Made by a program: the position numbers and the translations under genes
Assembly (NCBI RefSeq): GCF_038002345.1
Contig: NZ_JBBOCJ010000001.1
Location: 7,130,001 to 7,194,000 of the forward strand
Length of the DNA stretch: 64,000 nt
Direction of reading: 5' to 3'
Origin: Paenibacillus sp. FSL M7-0420
GTDB taxonomy: Bacteria > Bacillota > Bacilli > Paenibacillales > Paenibacillaceae
Notes under the pieces: generated by a model
Databases searched by the model: none
What the model saw: the letters and a program-made list of their open reading frames with translations, nothing else
Told to the model about the DNA's origin: nothing
Shown: positions 17,468 to 26,272 of the stretch, in pieces
Layout of the letters: each line of letters starts with the position of its first letter
How positions within the stretch are numbered: position 1 is the first letter of the stretch

Positions 17468-18016
17468 CTACACGCCATGCCCCACATTCGCACCTGCCTT
17501 GTACATGCTCTCCGCTTCAACCGGGTTCTCTTTGGCTGTCAGATGCTGCGGAGTGATCCGGTACACTTGTACGGGCCCGCCGTACACAGCCGACCGGTAT
17601 TTATCGACATGCTGCTTGGACAACGGCCGGTTATAGTAACCGGGCACATACTTGTTCATCATCTCCTGCAGGACCTGCGTAGCCTCATCCAGATCCGTCA
17701 CCGGCTCTGCCTGCCCGAAGACCATCACGCTCATATAGGCGGTATCCGTCTTGGCGGGCACGGGGTTCGTGATCGTTCCGTATTCCTCACAGACCGTGAA
17801 GCATACCTCTGAATTGTCACTCATTACCTGATTGCGTCTTCCGTCCCCGGCCCCGTGGATATACAGCTTGCCGTCCATCCATACATAGTTAAGCGGCACA
17901 ACATACGGGAGATTACCATCGACTAATCCCAGAAACCCAATTCTCGCCTGCTTCAAAAACTGTTCAATCCTCGCCTCATCCTTACATTCCCTGACCTTGT
18001 AACGAACCGGATTCAT
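17468..18016 (-). CDS. Pyridoxamine 5'-phosphate oxidase-fold protein (NimA-like)
   Basis: 182 aa. The split-barrel flavin-binding pattern is clear: RIGFLGLVDGNLPYVVPLNY, LYIHGA and VCFTVCEEYG. Members near NimA reduce nitro compounds or bind FMN or F420 with unclear substrates. It is divergent from a MocR-type regulator at 18166 with about 150 bp between starts. PLP-sensing MocR proteins frequently sit next to such genes, which suggests control by that regulator. Confidence 0.8.
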   Translation of the reverse strand: MNPVRYKVRECKDEARIEQFLKQARIGFLGLVDGNLPYVVPLNYVWMDGKLYIHGAGDGRRNQVMSDNSEVCFTVCEEYGTITNPVPAKTDTAYMSVMVFGQAEPVTDLDEATQVLQEMMNKYVPGYYNRPLSKQHVDKYRSAVYGGPVQVYRITPQHLTAKENPVEAESMYKAGANVGHGV

Positions 18017-18165
18017 ATCGAACCCTCTCCTTCCCGCGTCCTCCGCGTATACGTTATTCGGTAGTATATCAGCTATTGGATTGTGCTAAAATATCCAAAG
18101 AGGACGGTTCTTGGCAATCCATAATGCAAATACGGAACCAAAGCTACGATTAGGAGGGATTCCTC

Positions 18166-19599
18166 ATGATGTTCGTCAACCGTAACGACAAGGCCCCGAT
18201 CTGGCAGCAATTGCTGAATCAGGCCATTCATAATATTACACAAGGCATCTGGGCGCCGGGTGAGCTGCTGCTCCCTTCCCGTGAACTCGCCGAGCAGCTG
18301 GGAGTCTCCCGCTCCACGGTACAGCTCGTCTATGAGGAACTGCTGAGCAGAGGATATACCGTAACCTCCCGGCGGGGCGGAACACGGGTAAACCATTGGA
18401 ATCCGGTTCCTGAAGCGGCACAGGAGGAGCCGATGCCGGAAGGACCTGTTCCACCTTCAATCCCCCTACTGAACTCAGCAGTAGATCAGCTGCAGGACTG
18501 GTTCGGAGGCCAGCAGCCTCAGGAGGTGGAGATCGATTTCACCCCCCACGAGCCCTATGTGGATAGGACCTTCCAGAATCACTGGCGGCAATCTCTGCTT
18601 CACGCCTCTGCCGCAATGGACGTATCCGATTGGTCCTACGGTAATCCCTATGGTCTCCTGCCGCTCAGGGAACAGATTCAGCGTTACCTGCTGCTTGAGC
18701 GGGGCATACGGATTGAGCTCAATCAGATTCTGTTGACCTCAGGAGCGCAGCACAGCCTTGACCTGATTGCCCAATCCCTGCTCACGGAAGGAGATACCGT
18801 CTCTGTGGAAGATCCCGGCTTCCCTGCGGCCTGGATGTCGATGAATTACCGGCGGATGCACGTAGCCCCTGTCCCGGTAGACGGACATGGTCTTGTGGTT
18901 GACCAGATCCACCCGAATTCCAGGCTGGTCTTCGTAACTCCATCGCACCAGTGCGCCATAGGCTCCGTGATGTCAGAGCCGCGCAGGCAGCAGTTGCTGC
19001 ATCAGGCCGTGCAGGAGCAGCTATGGATTATAGAAGACGGCTATGACAGTGAATTCCGCTACCGTGGCGACCCGCTGCCCACGCTCTATAGCCAAGCTCC
19101 GAATAATACCCTGTATCTGATGAGCTTCTCCAAAATGATCGCCCCGGCCATCCGCATCTCGGCGATTGTCGGCCCGGCGCGGGCCATTGCCCAGCTGGCG
19201 CGTGTACAGGAGCTGACCTACCGCCACCTCCCCGTGATGGACCAGCTCACCTTGACTCATTTTATTCAAAAGGGGCACTTCATGCGCCATATGCGCAGAG
19301 TCCGCAATGTGTACCGCCGCAGACATGAGGCCATCACCAAGGCGATAACCGCAAGCGGTCTAGGCGAGCGGTTCACCCTGAGCGGAGCAGAGACGGGACT
19401 GCATGTATTCCTTGAGGCAGAATCAGACTACGATGAGGAAGCCGTGACCCGGTTAGCCCTGGAGCAGGGAATCCGGGTATATCCTCTTGCGCACTACTGT
19501 CTGGAGAGCCGCAGGAAGGGTTGGGTGCTGGGTTTTGCCAAGGTGGATGAGACCTTGATTGAGCAGGGGATTCACCGGCTGGCCGGGCTGTTATTATAA
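18166..19599 (+). CDS. MocR-type GntR regulator with aminotransferase-like domain
   Basis: 477 aa. Residues 1-75 are a GntR winged helix (WQQLLNQAIHNITQGIW, LGVSRSTVQLVYEELLSRG). Residues about 100-470 are a fold-type I aminotransferase domain; the PLP lysine lies in LMSFSKMIAPAIR and TSGAQHSLDLIAQSLL is also typical. MocR proteins bind PLP, usually without catalysis, to regulate vitamin B6, GABA or drug-response genes. The divergent PNPOx-fold gene is the likely target. TAGGAGGG precedes the start. Its 3' end overlaps the convergent MFS gene by 6 bp. Confidence 0.9.
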   Translation: MMFVNRNDKAPIWQQLLNQAIHNITQGIWAPGELLLPSRELAEQLGVSRSTVQLVYEELLSRGYTVTSRRGGTRVNHWNPVPEAAQEEPMPEGPVPPSIPLLNSAVDQLQDWFGGQQPQEVEIDFTPHEPYVDRTFQNHWRQSLLHASAAMDVSDWSYGNPYGLLPLREQIQRYLLLERGIRIELNQILLTSGAQHSLDLIAQSLLTEGDTVSVEDPGFPAAWMSMNYRRMHVAPVPVDGHGLVVDQIHPNSRLVFVTPSHQCAIGSVMSEPRRQQLLHQAVQEQLWIIEDGYDSEFRYRGDPLPTLYSQAPNNTLYLMSFSKMIAPAIRISAIVGPARAIAQLARVQELTYRHLPVMDQLTLTHFIQKGHFMRHMRRVRNVYRRRHEAITKAITASGLGERFTLSGAETGLHVFLEAESDYDEEAVTRLALEQGIRVYPLAHYCLESRRKGWVLGFAKVDETLIEQGIHRLAGLLL

Positions 19600-20988
19600 G
19601 CCCCTGCTTATGGTCCCGGATGATCTGCTCTCCTTGCGCCCGAACTGCACATAATAAACCATGCTCACCGCCATAACCAGAACAGCAAGCACCGTGAAAA
19701 TATTACTAAACACAAAGGAAGCCTCATTTCCAGGTATAGGATTGAACGCCGCTGCCGGGGCACCGGAGTCGAGCACCTTACCCAAGACGGCCGTCGATGT
19801 AGCGGCTGAGATGAAGGTGAGCATGGAGAACAGCCCCATCCCCACTCCTGTCTGCTCTGGGGTCAACGTCCGCGAGACCGTATTGGACATAGCAATCTGC
19901 ATGAACGACTGGCCCAGCACACAGAAGATGAGCGAGATCGAGACCAGGACCGCTGATCCTCCAGCTACGGAAGACAAGCACAGGAAGCCTATCCCCAGAA
20001 GTGAGGCCGCCGTATACACGAGCCGCGGATTCCCGTGCTCATCTGCCAGCTTACCGCCCTTACGGCCCAGAACCGTGGTAACGATAGCTGCGGGCAGCAT
20101 GACGATTCCAATATAGGCGGGAGACAGGCCGTTTACAAGTGTCAGCAGCTGCGGGATGAGATATGGAGAGCTGAAGCTGATGCCTGTAATGCAGAAGGTA
20201 ATGATCAGGATGATCGCATACTGCCTGTTGCGGAAAATATCAGGATGGATAAACGGAGCCGCAGCGGAGCGGATACGCAGAATAAACAGAATGAGCATCA
20301 GAACCGCTGCCAGCGCAAACCGGAAGCTCCCGTTCGTTAGCGCCAAAAGGATAGCCGTTACCGCCCCAGCCAGCAATATCCCGCCAAACCAGTCGATCGA
20401 AGCAGCCTTCCTTGATTCATCCTGCAGATATTTGCGGTAGACTGGCAGTGTCAGCAGCGACAGCAACGGAATGAGGAATAGAACCCGCCAGCTCCAGGCG
20501 CTGATGACCATCCCGGCAATAATCGGGCCCAGCGCTGTACCCAAGGCTATCCCGATAGCAGAGGTACCCAGCGCACGGCCTCTTTTCTCGGGAGAAAAGT
20601 AACGGATCGGGATGATCATCGCCATAGCAGGAATCACAGAAGCCCCGCCTGCCTGAACTACACGGCCCGCAATGATCATCCAATATTCGGTAGCGGCAAC
20701 GCCAGCCATAGACCCCAGGACAAAGAGTAATAATCCATACGTCAGCAGGTCCTTCAGCCGGTACTTCTCCGTCAATTTGCCAAAAGTAACCGCACCGACA
20801 GCATATACAATCATATAACTGGTAATGACCCAGCTCACCTGGGATGGCGATAATTCAAATTCCTTACTGATCGTAGGCAGCACAATATTGAACATATTCG
20901 CATTCATTGACGAAATCACCAGTGTAAAAACGAGTGCGCGCATTAACACATTACCTTTGGTAGTAGGGGTTACAGCATGATTCTCCAT
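19594..20988 (-). CDS. MFS efflux transporter (DHA2-like)
   Basis: 464 aa with about 12-14 transmembrane segments. SSMNANMFNIVLPTISKEF in helix 1 and GRVVQAGGASVIPAMAMII (motif C region) match multidrug exporters of the QacA/EmrB and TetK-like branch. A tetR gene lies directly upstream in the same direction, and a TetR-type operator half-matching the tetR operator lies in the 76-bp gap. Induction by the pumped drug through loss of TetR repression is the likely logic. Confidence 0.85.
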   Translation of the reverse strand: MENHAVTPTTKGNVLMRALVFTLVISSMNANMFNIVLPTISKEFELSPSQVSWVITSYMIVYAVGAVTFGKLTEKYRLKDLLTYGLLLFVLGSMAGVAATEYWMIIAGRVVQAGGASVIPAMAMIIPIRYFSPEKRGRALGTSAIGIALGTALGPIIAGMVISAWSWRVLFLIPLLSLLTLPVYRKYLQDESRKAASIDWFGGILLAGAVTAILLALTNGSFRFALAAVLMLILFILRIRSAAAPFIHPDIFRNRQYAIILIITFCITGISFSSPYLIPQLLTLVNGLSPAYIGIVMLPAAIVTTVLGRKGGKLADEHGNPRLVYTAASLLGIGFLCLSSVAGGSAVLVSISLIFCVLGQSFMQIAMSNTVSRTLTPEQTGVGMGLFSMLTFISAATSTAVLGKVLDSGAPAAAFNPIPGNEASFVFSNIFTVLAVLVMAVSMVYYVQFGRKESRSSGTISRGL

Positions 20989-21028
20989 AGGTGGTGCTCC
21001 TCTCTCCGTATATCAATTCGATAAGGTT

Positions 21029-21046
21029 AGTCAGTACTTACTGTCA
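21029..21046. promoter_or_regulatory. TetR operator before the MFS gene
   Basis: AGTCAGTACTTACTGTCA closely resembles the perfect dyad TGTCAGTACTAACTGACA found before the tetR gene at 21681-21698. The shared core is GTCAGTACTNACTG. Its place between the tetR and MFS genes suggests direct repression of the pump. Confidence 0.6.
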
Positions 21047-21047
21047 T

Positions 21048-21084
21048 TTCATTCAAAAAAACAACTAGGGCGTTAACGCCCTAG
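21048..21084 (-). terminator. Terminator of the tetR gene, overlapping its stop codon
   Basis: CTAGGGCGTTAACGCCCTAG (21065-21084) is a perfect 20-bp palindrome followed on the minus strand by TTGTTTTTTTG. The tetR stop codon (21065-21067) is part of the stem. This separates tetR from the pump despite their common direction. Confidence 0.75.
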
Positions 21085-21652
21085 TAAACGTCTGGACACT
21101 TGCCGTGATGAATTCCTCCAGCGACACCGAAGTGAAATTCCCCTCATCGTCCAGATTGTTCAGGAATGCGCCATAATTCATCACCATAAATTGCACAGCC
21201 TGCACTCTGGGATTCCCGGGAATCAGCTTCCCCCGCTCGGTCATGGTCTTGAAATAATCCGTCAGATTCCGCATCAACTGCTCCGGGGCGGTTCTGCTAT
21301 ACTCCTTAAGACCGGGGAGCTGATCCCCTTCCTTGATAAATATCATGTTCATCTTCCGGTTGCGGTTCATAATCTCATGATACGTCCGGCTGACCAGAAG
21401 CAGATCGGTAGGAAGATCCCATATGATGCTTTCATTGAACAGCCTGGCCATATCTTCGGTATAATGAAACCGGTCGAAGGCCCGCTCCAGCAGGTTCAGC
21501 TTGGTTCCGAACTGGCGGAACAGCGTCTTCTCGCTTAAGCCTGCCGCCGCCGCAATCTCCTGGGTGGTCACACTCTTGTAGCCCTTCTCTGCGAATAGAT
21601 CAATGGCAGCGGTCAGGAGTTTATCACTGGTACTTAGCGATTTGCTCTCCAT
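21065..21652 (-). CDS. TetR-family repressor
   Basis: About 195 aa. The helix-turn-helix reads KLLTAAIDLFAEKGYKSVTT, then TQEIAAAAGLSEKTLFRQFG. The ligand-binding domain has no recognisable drug-specific signature. Several ATG codons cluster at the start (21667, 21658, 21655, 21652); GAGG spacing favours 21652 or 21655. It faces the MFS gene downstream and has the same dyad in both promoters, so it probably represses both. Confidence 0.88.
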   Translation of the reverse strand: MESKSLSTSDKLLTAAIDLFAEKGYKSVTTQEIAAAAGLSEKTLFRQFGTKLNLLERAFDRFHYTEDMARLFNESIIWDLPTDLLLVSRTYHEIMNRNRKMNMIFIKEGDQLPGLKEYSRTAPEQLMRNLTDYFKTMTERGKLIPGNPRVQAVQFMVMNYGAFLNNLDDEGNFTSVSLEEFITASVQTFTRALTP

Positions 21653-21680
21653 CATCATGTTCCTCATTTCAAAAGTTGAC

Positions 21681-21698
21681 TGTCAGTACTAACTGACA
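21681..21698. promoter_or_regulatory. TetR autoregulatory operator
   Basis: TGTCAGT-ACTA-ACTGACA is a perfect inverted repeat about 30 bp before the tetR start, next to a TAATAT -10-like sequence on the minus strand. The related site at 21029-21046 precedes the pump. Confidence 0.6.
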
Positions 21699-21792
21699 TA
21701 TTAGACTAAGAATACACCCTGCTCCCGAATTTAGCAAGGTGTATCGTTCTGCCCGCTATCACTTAAGCCGTTTCCAGCTCAATATGCTTGTC

Positions 21793-22062
21793 CTATTCTA
21801 ATAGCGAGGTAACGCCCAGTGCAGCAAATAGGAGCAAGCCCAGCCCCAACAGAATGCCGCCCATCAGCGAATACCGTACTTCCCGCTGAAACGATGCGGT
21901 GCCTGGGCCTCCAGGTGCCGGCGGGCCGGGCTGGGCTACCGCGCCTTCCAGACGGGTACGCTTGCCCGTACGCCGCCGTTGATAGCCAATAATGAGTAGT
22001 ACAATCCCCAGCAGACTCAAGAAGCTGCCAGGGTAGACGAATGCCATCCATAGGTTCCCCAT
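21793..22062 (-). CDS. Small membrane protein with two transmembrane helices
   Basis: 89 aa. Helices are predicted at about residues 10-27 and 66-86, joined by a basic, proline/glycine-rich loop (GPPAPGGPG). AGGGAGGTGTACC directly before the ATG is a strong ribosome binding site and settles the frame against an overlapping ORF. It lies 76 bp downstream of the collagen-like gene in the same direction and may be co-transcribed. No function was recognised. Confidence 0.7.
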   Translation of the reverse strand: MGNLWMAFVYPGSFLSLLGIVLLIIGYQRRRTGKRTRLEGAVAQPGPPAPGGPGTASFQREVRYSLMGGILLGLGLLLFAALGVTSLLE

Positions 22063-22138
22063 GGTACACCTCCCTGTCTAGTTGTCTTGCTGTATACTTA
22101 ACCAGCACAAGTGAGGCCAAACAGGGAGATAGGTCAAC

Positions 22139-22576
22139 CTAGAAGCAGGTGAACGAGCTAACCCGGTTCAAATCAACGCCGTAGTATCCCCAGAAGAAGC
22201 CGTTCCATCTGAAGCCTGCGACCGAACTTCTGCCCACGAATACCGGGTAGAACCAGAACTGCTCACCATTATTCAGCCAGATATAGGTGTTGCGGAACAG
22301 GCATCCTCTGATGCCTCCGGGATCAACCGCATAAGCCGTGACCGCTGGTGCTTGCGGTACGAATTGCGGCGGTGGCGCCGTCGGTGCGGCTACTCCTCCC
22401 GGCGCACCCCCGGGCGCCCCCGGAAACCCTCCAGGCCCTCCGCCGGGAATCCCTGGAATCCCCGGCAAACCTGGTATCCCCGGAGTCCCCGGCCCTCCCG
22501 GCAAGCCTGGTCCACCCGGAAATCCCGGTATCCCCGGAAATCCTCCGCCGCCTCCCGGCACTGGTATAAATCCCAT
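22139..22576 (-). CDS. Collagen-like glycine-rich protein
   Basis: About 145 aa. Residues about 8-65 are nearly continuous Gly-X-Y triplets rich in proline (GIPGLPGIPGIPG), a collagen-like region. A linker with APTAPPPQ follows, then a compact aromatic C-terminal domain of about 55 residues containing WLNNGEQFWFYPVFVG and two cysteines. There is no signal peptide. In bacilli such short collagen-like proteins are often spore-surface components, and the C-terminal domain may drive trimerisation or attachment. AGGAG lies 8 nt before the ATG at 22576. Confidence 0.75.
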   Translation of the reverse strand: MGFIPVPGGGGGFPGIPGFPGGPGLPGGPGTPGIPGLPGIPGIPGGGPGGFPGAPGGAPGGVAAPTAPPPQFVPQAPAVTAYAVDPGGIRGCLFRNTYIWLNNGEQFWFYPVFVGRSSVAGFRWNGFFWGYYGVDLNRVSSFTCF

Positions 22577-22719
22577 ATATATCACTCCTCTTTCGCTTCA
22601 TTAGGCATAATCATCATATGCATTCGCGGAGAAGATGCCTGGGCGGGTGCCCAGCTGCAATGGGCTTTTAACAGCATTCCGCCTAGCGGAGGGTAATCGG
22701 CACTATAGCTCATGGATCA

Positions 22720-23697
22720 TCAGACTATATCGTAAGAGCGGAACTCATCAATGAACTCCTCCAGCCAGTCTTCCGTGTAATCCAGCGCCCCGCTGTCACT
22801 GATGAACTCGACATCAAGTCCCATCACCCACAACCGGCGGGCAATCATAAACAGATCAATTGCAGATTCATCTTGTTCCGAGAAGTCTCTAACCGAGCGG
22901 TAGCCCGACATTAACGCCTGCCACAGCGGTTCCTTCTTCTCCTGCGGCAGACGTTTTCTGTGCCGGACCTGGGCCAAGTCGTAGGCGCGCCAGCCTTGTG
23001 CCGCCCATTCAAAATCATAATGCGTAAACGTATCGCCCTCCTGGAAGGCATTATTGTTCCCGTGCAAATCTCCGTGGCAGATGCCCCAGTCCAGGCCCGG
23101 GCTGGCAGCGATGATCCGCTCCGTTAATGCACCGGCGAACTCGCGCAGATAGGCAGCTGAGCGGTGTCCCTCGCCGAGATAATCCACAATACGGTTCAGC
23201 GGCTGGAGGATCAGAGCGCGGGTATCCAGATCCGGTCTAGGCAGATCCAAGGAAACCCTGTCCATGGCAGCGTGCAATTCAGCAGCAGATTTCCCGAAGG
23301 AAGCACATGATTCCTCGTCATGCAGTACATTCTCAGTGCCTGTCAGATAGCTGTAAATCACGGCAACTCTCGGGCCCTCCGGCGCATCGATGACCGTGTA
23401 TAAGCTGCTGTTCTTTTGAGGGATAGGAACGGAAACCTTTGTATTTACTGCGCTCAGTTGGTGTTCCAGCTGTGCCAGCAGAGACAATTCATAGACAACA
23501 TCACTTTCAGCTATCGATTGGCGGTAGATCCGAAGAATATAAGTACCTGTGCCAGTACGGATTCTGTAAGTATCGTTCAAGCCGCGTAACCAGAACAGGC
23601 AATCTCGCCAATCCCCAATGTCATACAGAGGACTAAGGCAATATTCCAAATACTTTGGATCTAGAACGGAACGCATGGCCTTCGGTTTATGATACAT
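22720..23697 (-). CDS. APH/ChoK-family phosphotransferase
   Basis: 325 aa. The kinase catalytic loop CHGDLHGNN and the metal-binding HYDFEWA are intact, and FWLRGLNDTYRIRTGTGTYILRIYR forms the N-lobe. This is the aminoglycoside/choline/homoserine-kinase-like fold; there is no resistance-specific signature, so the substrate may be a metabolite. Its start overlaps the 3' end of the epimerase gene by 11 nt, with GGGGAGAG before the ATG, indicating a coupled two-gene operon. Confidence 0.82.
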   Translation of the reverse strand: MYHKPKAMRSVLDPKYLEYCLSPLYDIGDWRDCLFWLRGLNDTYRIRTGTGTYILRIYRQSIAESDVVYELSLLAQLEHQLSAVNTKVSVPIPQKNSSLYTVIDAPEGPRVAVIYSYLTGTENVLHDEESCASFGKSAAELHAAMDRVSLDLPRPDLDTRALILQPLNRIVDYLGEGHRSAAYLREFAGALTERIIAASPGLDWGICHGDLHGNNNAFQEGDTFTHYDFEWAAQGWRAYDLAQVRHRKRLPQEKKEPLWQALMSGYRSVRDFSEQDESAIDLFMIARRLWVMGLDVEFISDSGALDYTEDWLEEFIDEFRSYDIV

Positions 23698-24586
23698 TTA
23701 GCTCTCCCCTAGCTTGCTGCTCCAGCCGGACAACGGTCTCCTCGAACGTTTTGACCGGACTGTAGCCGAGCTCGTTTTTTATTTTGTCGCAACTATACGC
23801 CGTCCTTATAGGGTCCCCGCCCGGTATAATGAACTTCTTATTCAGGGCAAGCCCGATACGCATCGTAAAATCTTTTTCCGGATAATTTCCGTCAATTGCG
23901 TTATAGCACTGGTTCCCAGCCGCAGGCTGCGTCGCTGCCAGTACACACATCTCAGCCAGGTTGTCCGCATGCACCCAAGGCGTTAAGTCCTCCGGATGAA
24001 TCCAGTCCACTTCCGCAGAATCAGCAAGCTTAGCGATCAGCCGGTCGCCCCAGTGCGAGTTGGATTCAGAGCAGATCACTCCAGGACGCAGAATAACACT
24101 TGTCAAACCGTTAGCCATTGCAGCCTGTACGATCCGTTCCGATTCGCATTTGGTTGAAATGTATACCTCCCCGTGGCCGAAGGCAAGGCTGCTTGACTCA
24201 TCCAGCTCCACCTCTCCATCAAAATGACCATAGACCGATACCGTAGAAATATGCACGAAGCGTTCCACTCCCGCAGATACAGCACCGTCAACCAGACTCT
24301 GAACCCCCTGAATATTGGATGCCTCGGCAATCGCCCGGTCCTCCCCCAGATACGCCGCAGCGTGAATAATAATATCCACATTCCGAAGCGCTTCCACAAT
24401 AAAAGCTCTATCTGTCAAGTCTCCGATGACGGGTGTAATACCGAGCTCTTCACATCGCACGATCTGGTCCCTATATCGGATAAGCCCTTTGACCTCCGCA
24501 CCCTCGCTGAGGCATCTTTTTGCAATTTTATCTCCTGCCGTGCCCGTAACGCCTGTTACGAGAACGACTTTATCTCGAAGTCTCAT
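23687..24586 (-). CDS. NAD(P)-dependent epimerase/dehydratase (extended SDR)
   Basis: About 299 aa. The Rossmann motif VTGVTGTAGDKIA is near the N-terminus, and the YISTK pattern provides the catalytic Tyr-Lys. HPEDLTPWVHADNLAEM resembles sugar-nucleotide epimerases and related dehydrogenases. AGGAGTG at the right distance supports ATG 24586 over the in-frame 24622. It is the first gene of an operon with the downstream APH-fold kinase, suggesting successive steps on one small molecule. Confidence 0.82.
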   Translation of the reverse strand: MRLRDKVVLVTGVTGTAGDKIAKRCLSEGAEVKGLIRYRDQIVRCEELGITPVIGDLTDRAFIVEALRNVDIIIHAAAYLGEDRAIAEASNIQGVQSLVDGAVSAGVERFVHISTVSVYGHFDGEVELDESSSLAFGHGEVYISTKCESERIVQAAMANGLTSVILRPGVICSESNSHWGDRLIAKLADSAEVDWIHPEDLTPWVHADNLAEMCVLAATQPAAGNQCYNAIDGNYPEKDFTMRIGLALNKKFIIPGGDPIRTAYSCDKIKNELGYSPVKTFEETVVRLEQQARGELNVS

Positions 24587-24789
24587 GGGAACACTCCTAT
24601 TAGAACATTGTTTTATTTGCATAGTCTAACTTTTCTTATGAATCTCACAATAGTAGTGAGGACATAAAAGGCAGCTTAACGACATCTTCAACCGGTATTC
24701 ATTTGATAATCATTCCGGGCCGGGGAAGATTGGGCCTATCTGACGTCGGTGAGGGCTACATCTAATCCTGAATAGGCCGGGCCAACTCC

Positions 24790-26112
24790 TCAGCCGAAAT
24801 AATCATCCGGCAAGTGCAGCTCCCGCAGGCAAGCGGTGAATTTCTCCCTGAAATTAGGATTTCCTTTGTATTCGGGCCATATCGCCTTATAGTAAGGCAG
24901 CAGCTTCTCATGTGGAATAACGTCCCAATGTGAAATGGAGCTGCGCAGTACCTCTGTACCTCCAGTACGGAACATCTGCTCAATGATCTGCCAGCTCTCC
25001 TGCTTATTCCCGCAGTCTCTCACGGCATAGATCGCAGTCGTCTGCATAACCAGGCTGGTATGGCACAGGAAGGGTGCGAAATCGTGGAAGTTCACAGCAT
25101 CGCAGTCGTTGAGGATATAACCTGCATACCGCAGTGTTTCCGCGTCATTAATTCGCTCAAGCCTCTGCTGGATCACCGGAATGAATTCGGTCCGGTCCTC
25201 ATTCTTGCCGTAAGTATGCAGAATGCTTAAGGCGCGGAGCGATCCCTCAGCGTCATCCGACTGCAGCAGCTTCAGCAGATAGGGTCTGCCCGCCGCAAAG
25301 GACGTTTTGCAGAGCAGCGAGATGGCTGTGCCCGCATCCCGGGAACTTTGCCCGGCCACATTGCTTAGGAATTCCAGGGTGGACGGGGCGATTCGCTTGA
25401 ACTTGAACATGGCCTCCAGCGCCTTGGCCTGCAGCTTCCCGTCAGGAGTGTTCCGATACAGCTGAATAAGCGTATTCTCGTCACCCGGCAGCCGGCTGCC
25501 AAACCATGCGTTGTCATAATCCAGAATAATCTCATCCAGCCAGCGCTCATACCAGTCCAGGAAGTTATCTTCATAGACGAAGAAGAACGGGCGGTCAGGG
25601 AAAAATTCCGAGGTATACACAATCCTCCCCCGGTGCTCCCCTTCCAGCACGAGATACATCTCATATTCGCAGCCCTGGGTGCCGATACACAGCATTCCGC
25701 CAAGCGCCTTGTTTCTCGCTTCCTCGTACTCTTCATCCGAGATGTCCCGTTCCCCCGTCAGAGGCTCCGTCAATAGATTCCATTCCTCTGCAGTCATCCC
25801 GGGGCGAAGCACTGCCCGGCCCTGGAGTGCCGGAAGCTCGGTATAGGAGGTGGCCTGTGCAAGCGGATAAATCCCGTAATACGGTCCAGCCCCGCCGTTC
25901 CCGATCTCTGTAAGGAACCGGGCGAACGGTTCAGGAAGCCTGATCCCATATTGTGCCTCCCAGTCTGCCAGCTCGCCTGCTGTAAGCTTTTCTTTCAGCT
26001 TGTATCGATGCGAAGAGGCACCGAATTCCGTGAACTCCGCATCCTTACACAGGGCTTGCCCCAGCTTCGTCCTGATCTGCTCAAGCTGATCAGCCTGCTT
26101 CTCTAATTCCAT
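24790..26112 (-). CDS. SMI1/KNR4 (SUKH) domain protein with helical repeat tail
   Basis: About 440 aa. The SUKH domain spans about residues 35-205, with the signature LPEPFARFLTEIGNGGAGPYYGIYPL and GCEYEMYLVLEGEHRGRIVY. The C-terminal half is helical, HEAT-like (repeats around LLQSDDAEGSLRALSILHTYG). SUKH proteins are a large class of immunity proteins of polymorphic toxin systems, but housekeeping roles also exist. No toxin gene is adjacent. AGGAGGG precedes ATG 26112, so the in-frame start at 26175 is not used. Confidence 0.8.
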   Translation of the reverse strand: MELEKQADQLEQIRTKLGQALCKDAEFTEFGASSHRYKLKEKLTAGELADWEAQYGIRLPEPFARFLTEIGNGGAGPYYGIYPLAQATSYTELPALQGRAVLRPGMTAEEWNLLTEPLTGERDISDEEYEEARNKALGGMLCIGTQGCEYEMYLVLEGEHRGRIVYTSEFFPDRPFFFVYEDNFLDWYERWLDEIILDYDNAWFGSRLPGDENTLIQLYRNTPDGKLQAKALEAMFKFKRIAPSTLEFLSNVAGQSSRDAGTAISLLCKTSFAAGRPYLLKLLQSDDAEGSLRALSILHTYGKNEDRTEFIPVIQQRLERINDAETLRYAGYILNDCDAVNFHDFAPFLCHTSLVMQTTAIYAVRDCGNKQESWQIIEQMFRTGGTEVLRSSISHWDVIPHEKLLPYYKAIWPEYKGNPNFREKFTACLRELHLPDDYFG

Positions 26113-26220
26113 GATGATCCCTCCTGCATATTCAAAGAATGTCACATAATGGCCTGGCCGATTGTCTTCCATCATATCACACCCTGCATATGTTCCAGGC
26201 TCCTCGTTTACCAGACAAGA

Positions 26221-26259
26221 ATAAGCCCGCCGTCACGGTGAAATGACAGGCGGGCTTAT
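26221..26259 (-). terminator. Terminator of the glycerol operon
   Basis: ATAAGCCCGCC (26221-26231) pairs with GGCGGGCTTAT (26249-26259), an 11-bp perfect stem just beyond the dihydroxyacetone kinase stop, followed on the minus strand by a U-rich tail. Confidence 0.7.
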
Positions 26260-26272
26260 AACGATAGAATAC

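Noticed and set aside
22338..22604. Plus-strand collagen-like ORF
   Set aside because: It is the mirror of the Gly-Pro repeat on the other strand (GGN/CCN codons give Gly/Pro in both); only the minus strand has a ribosome site and a proper C-terminal domain.
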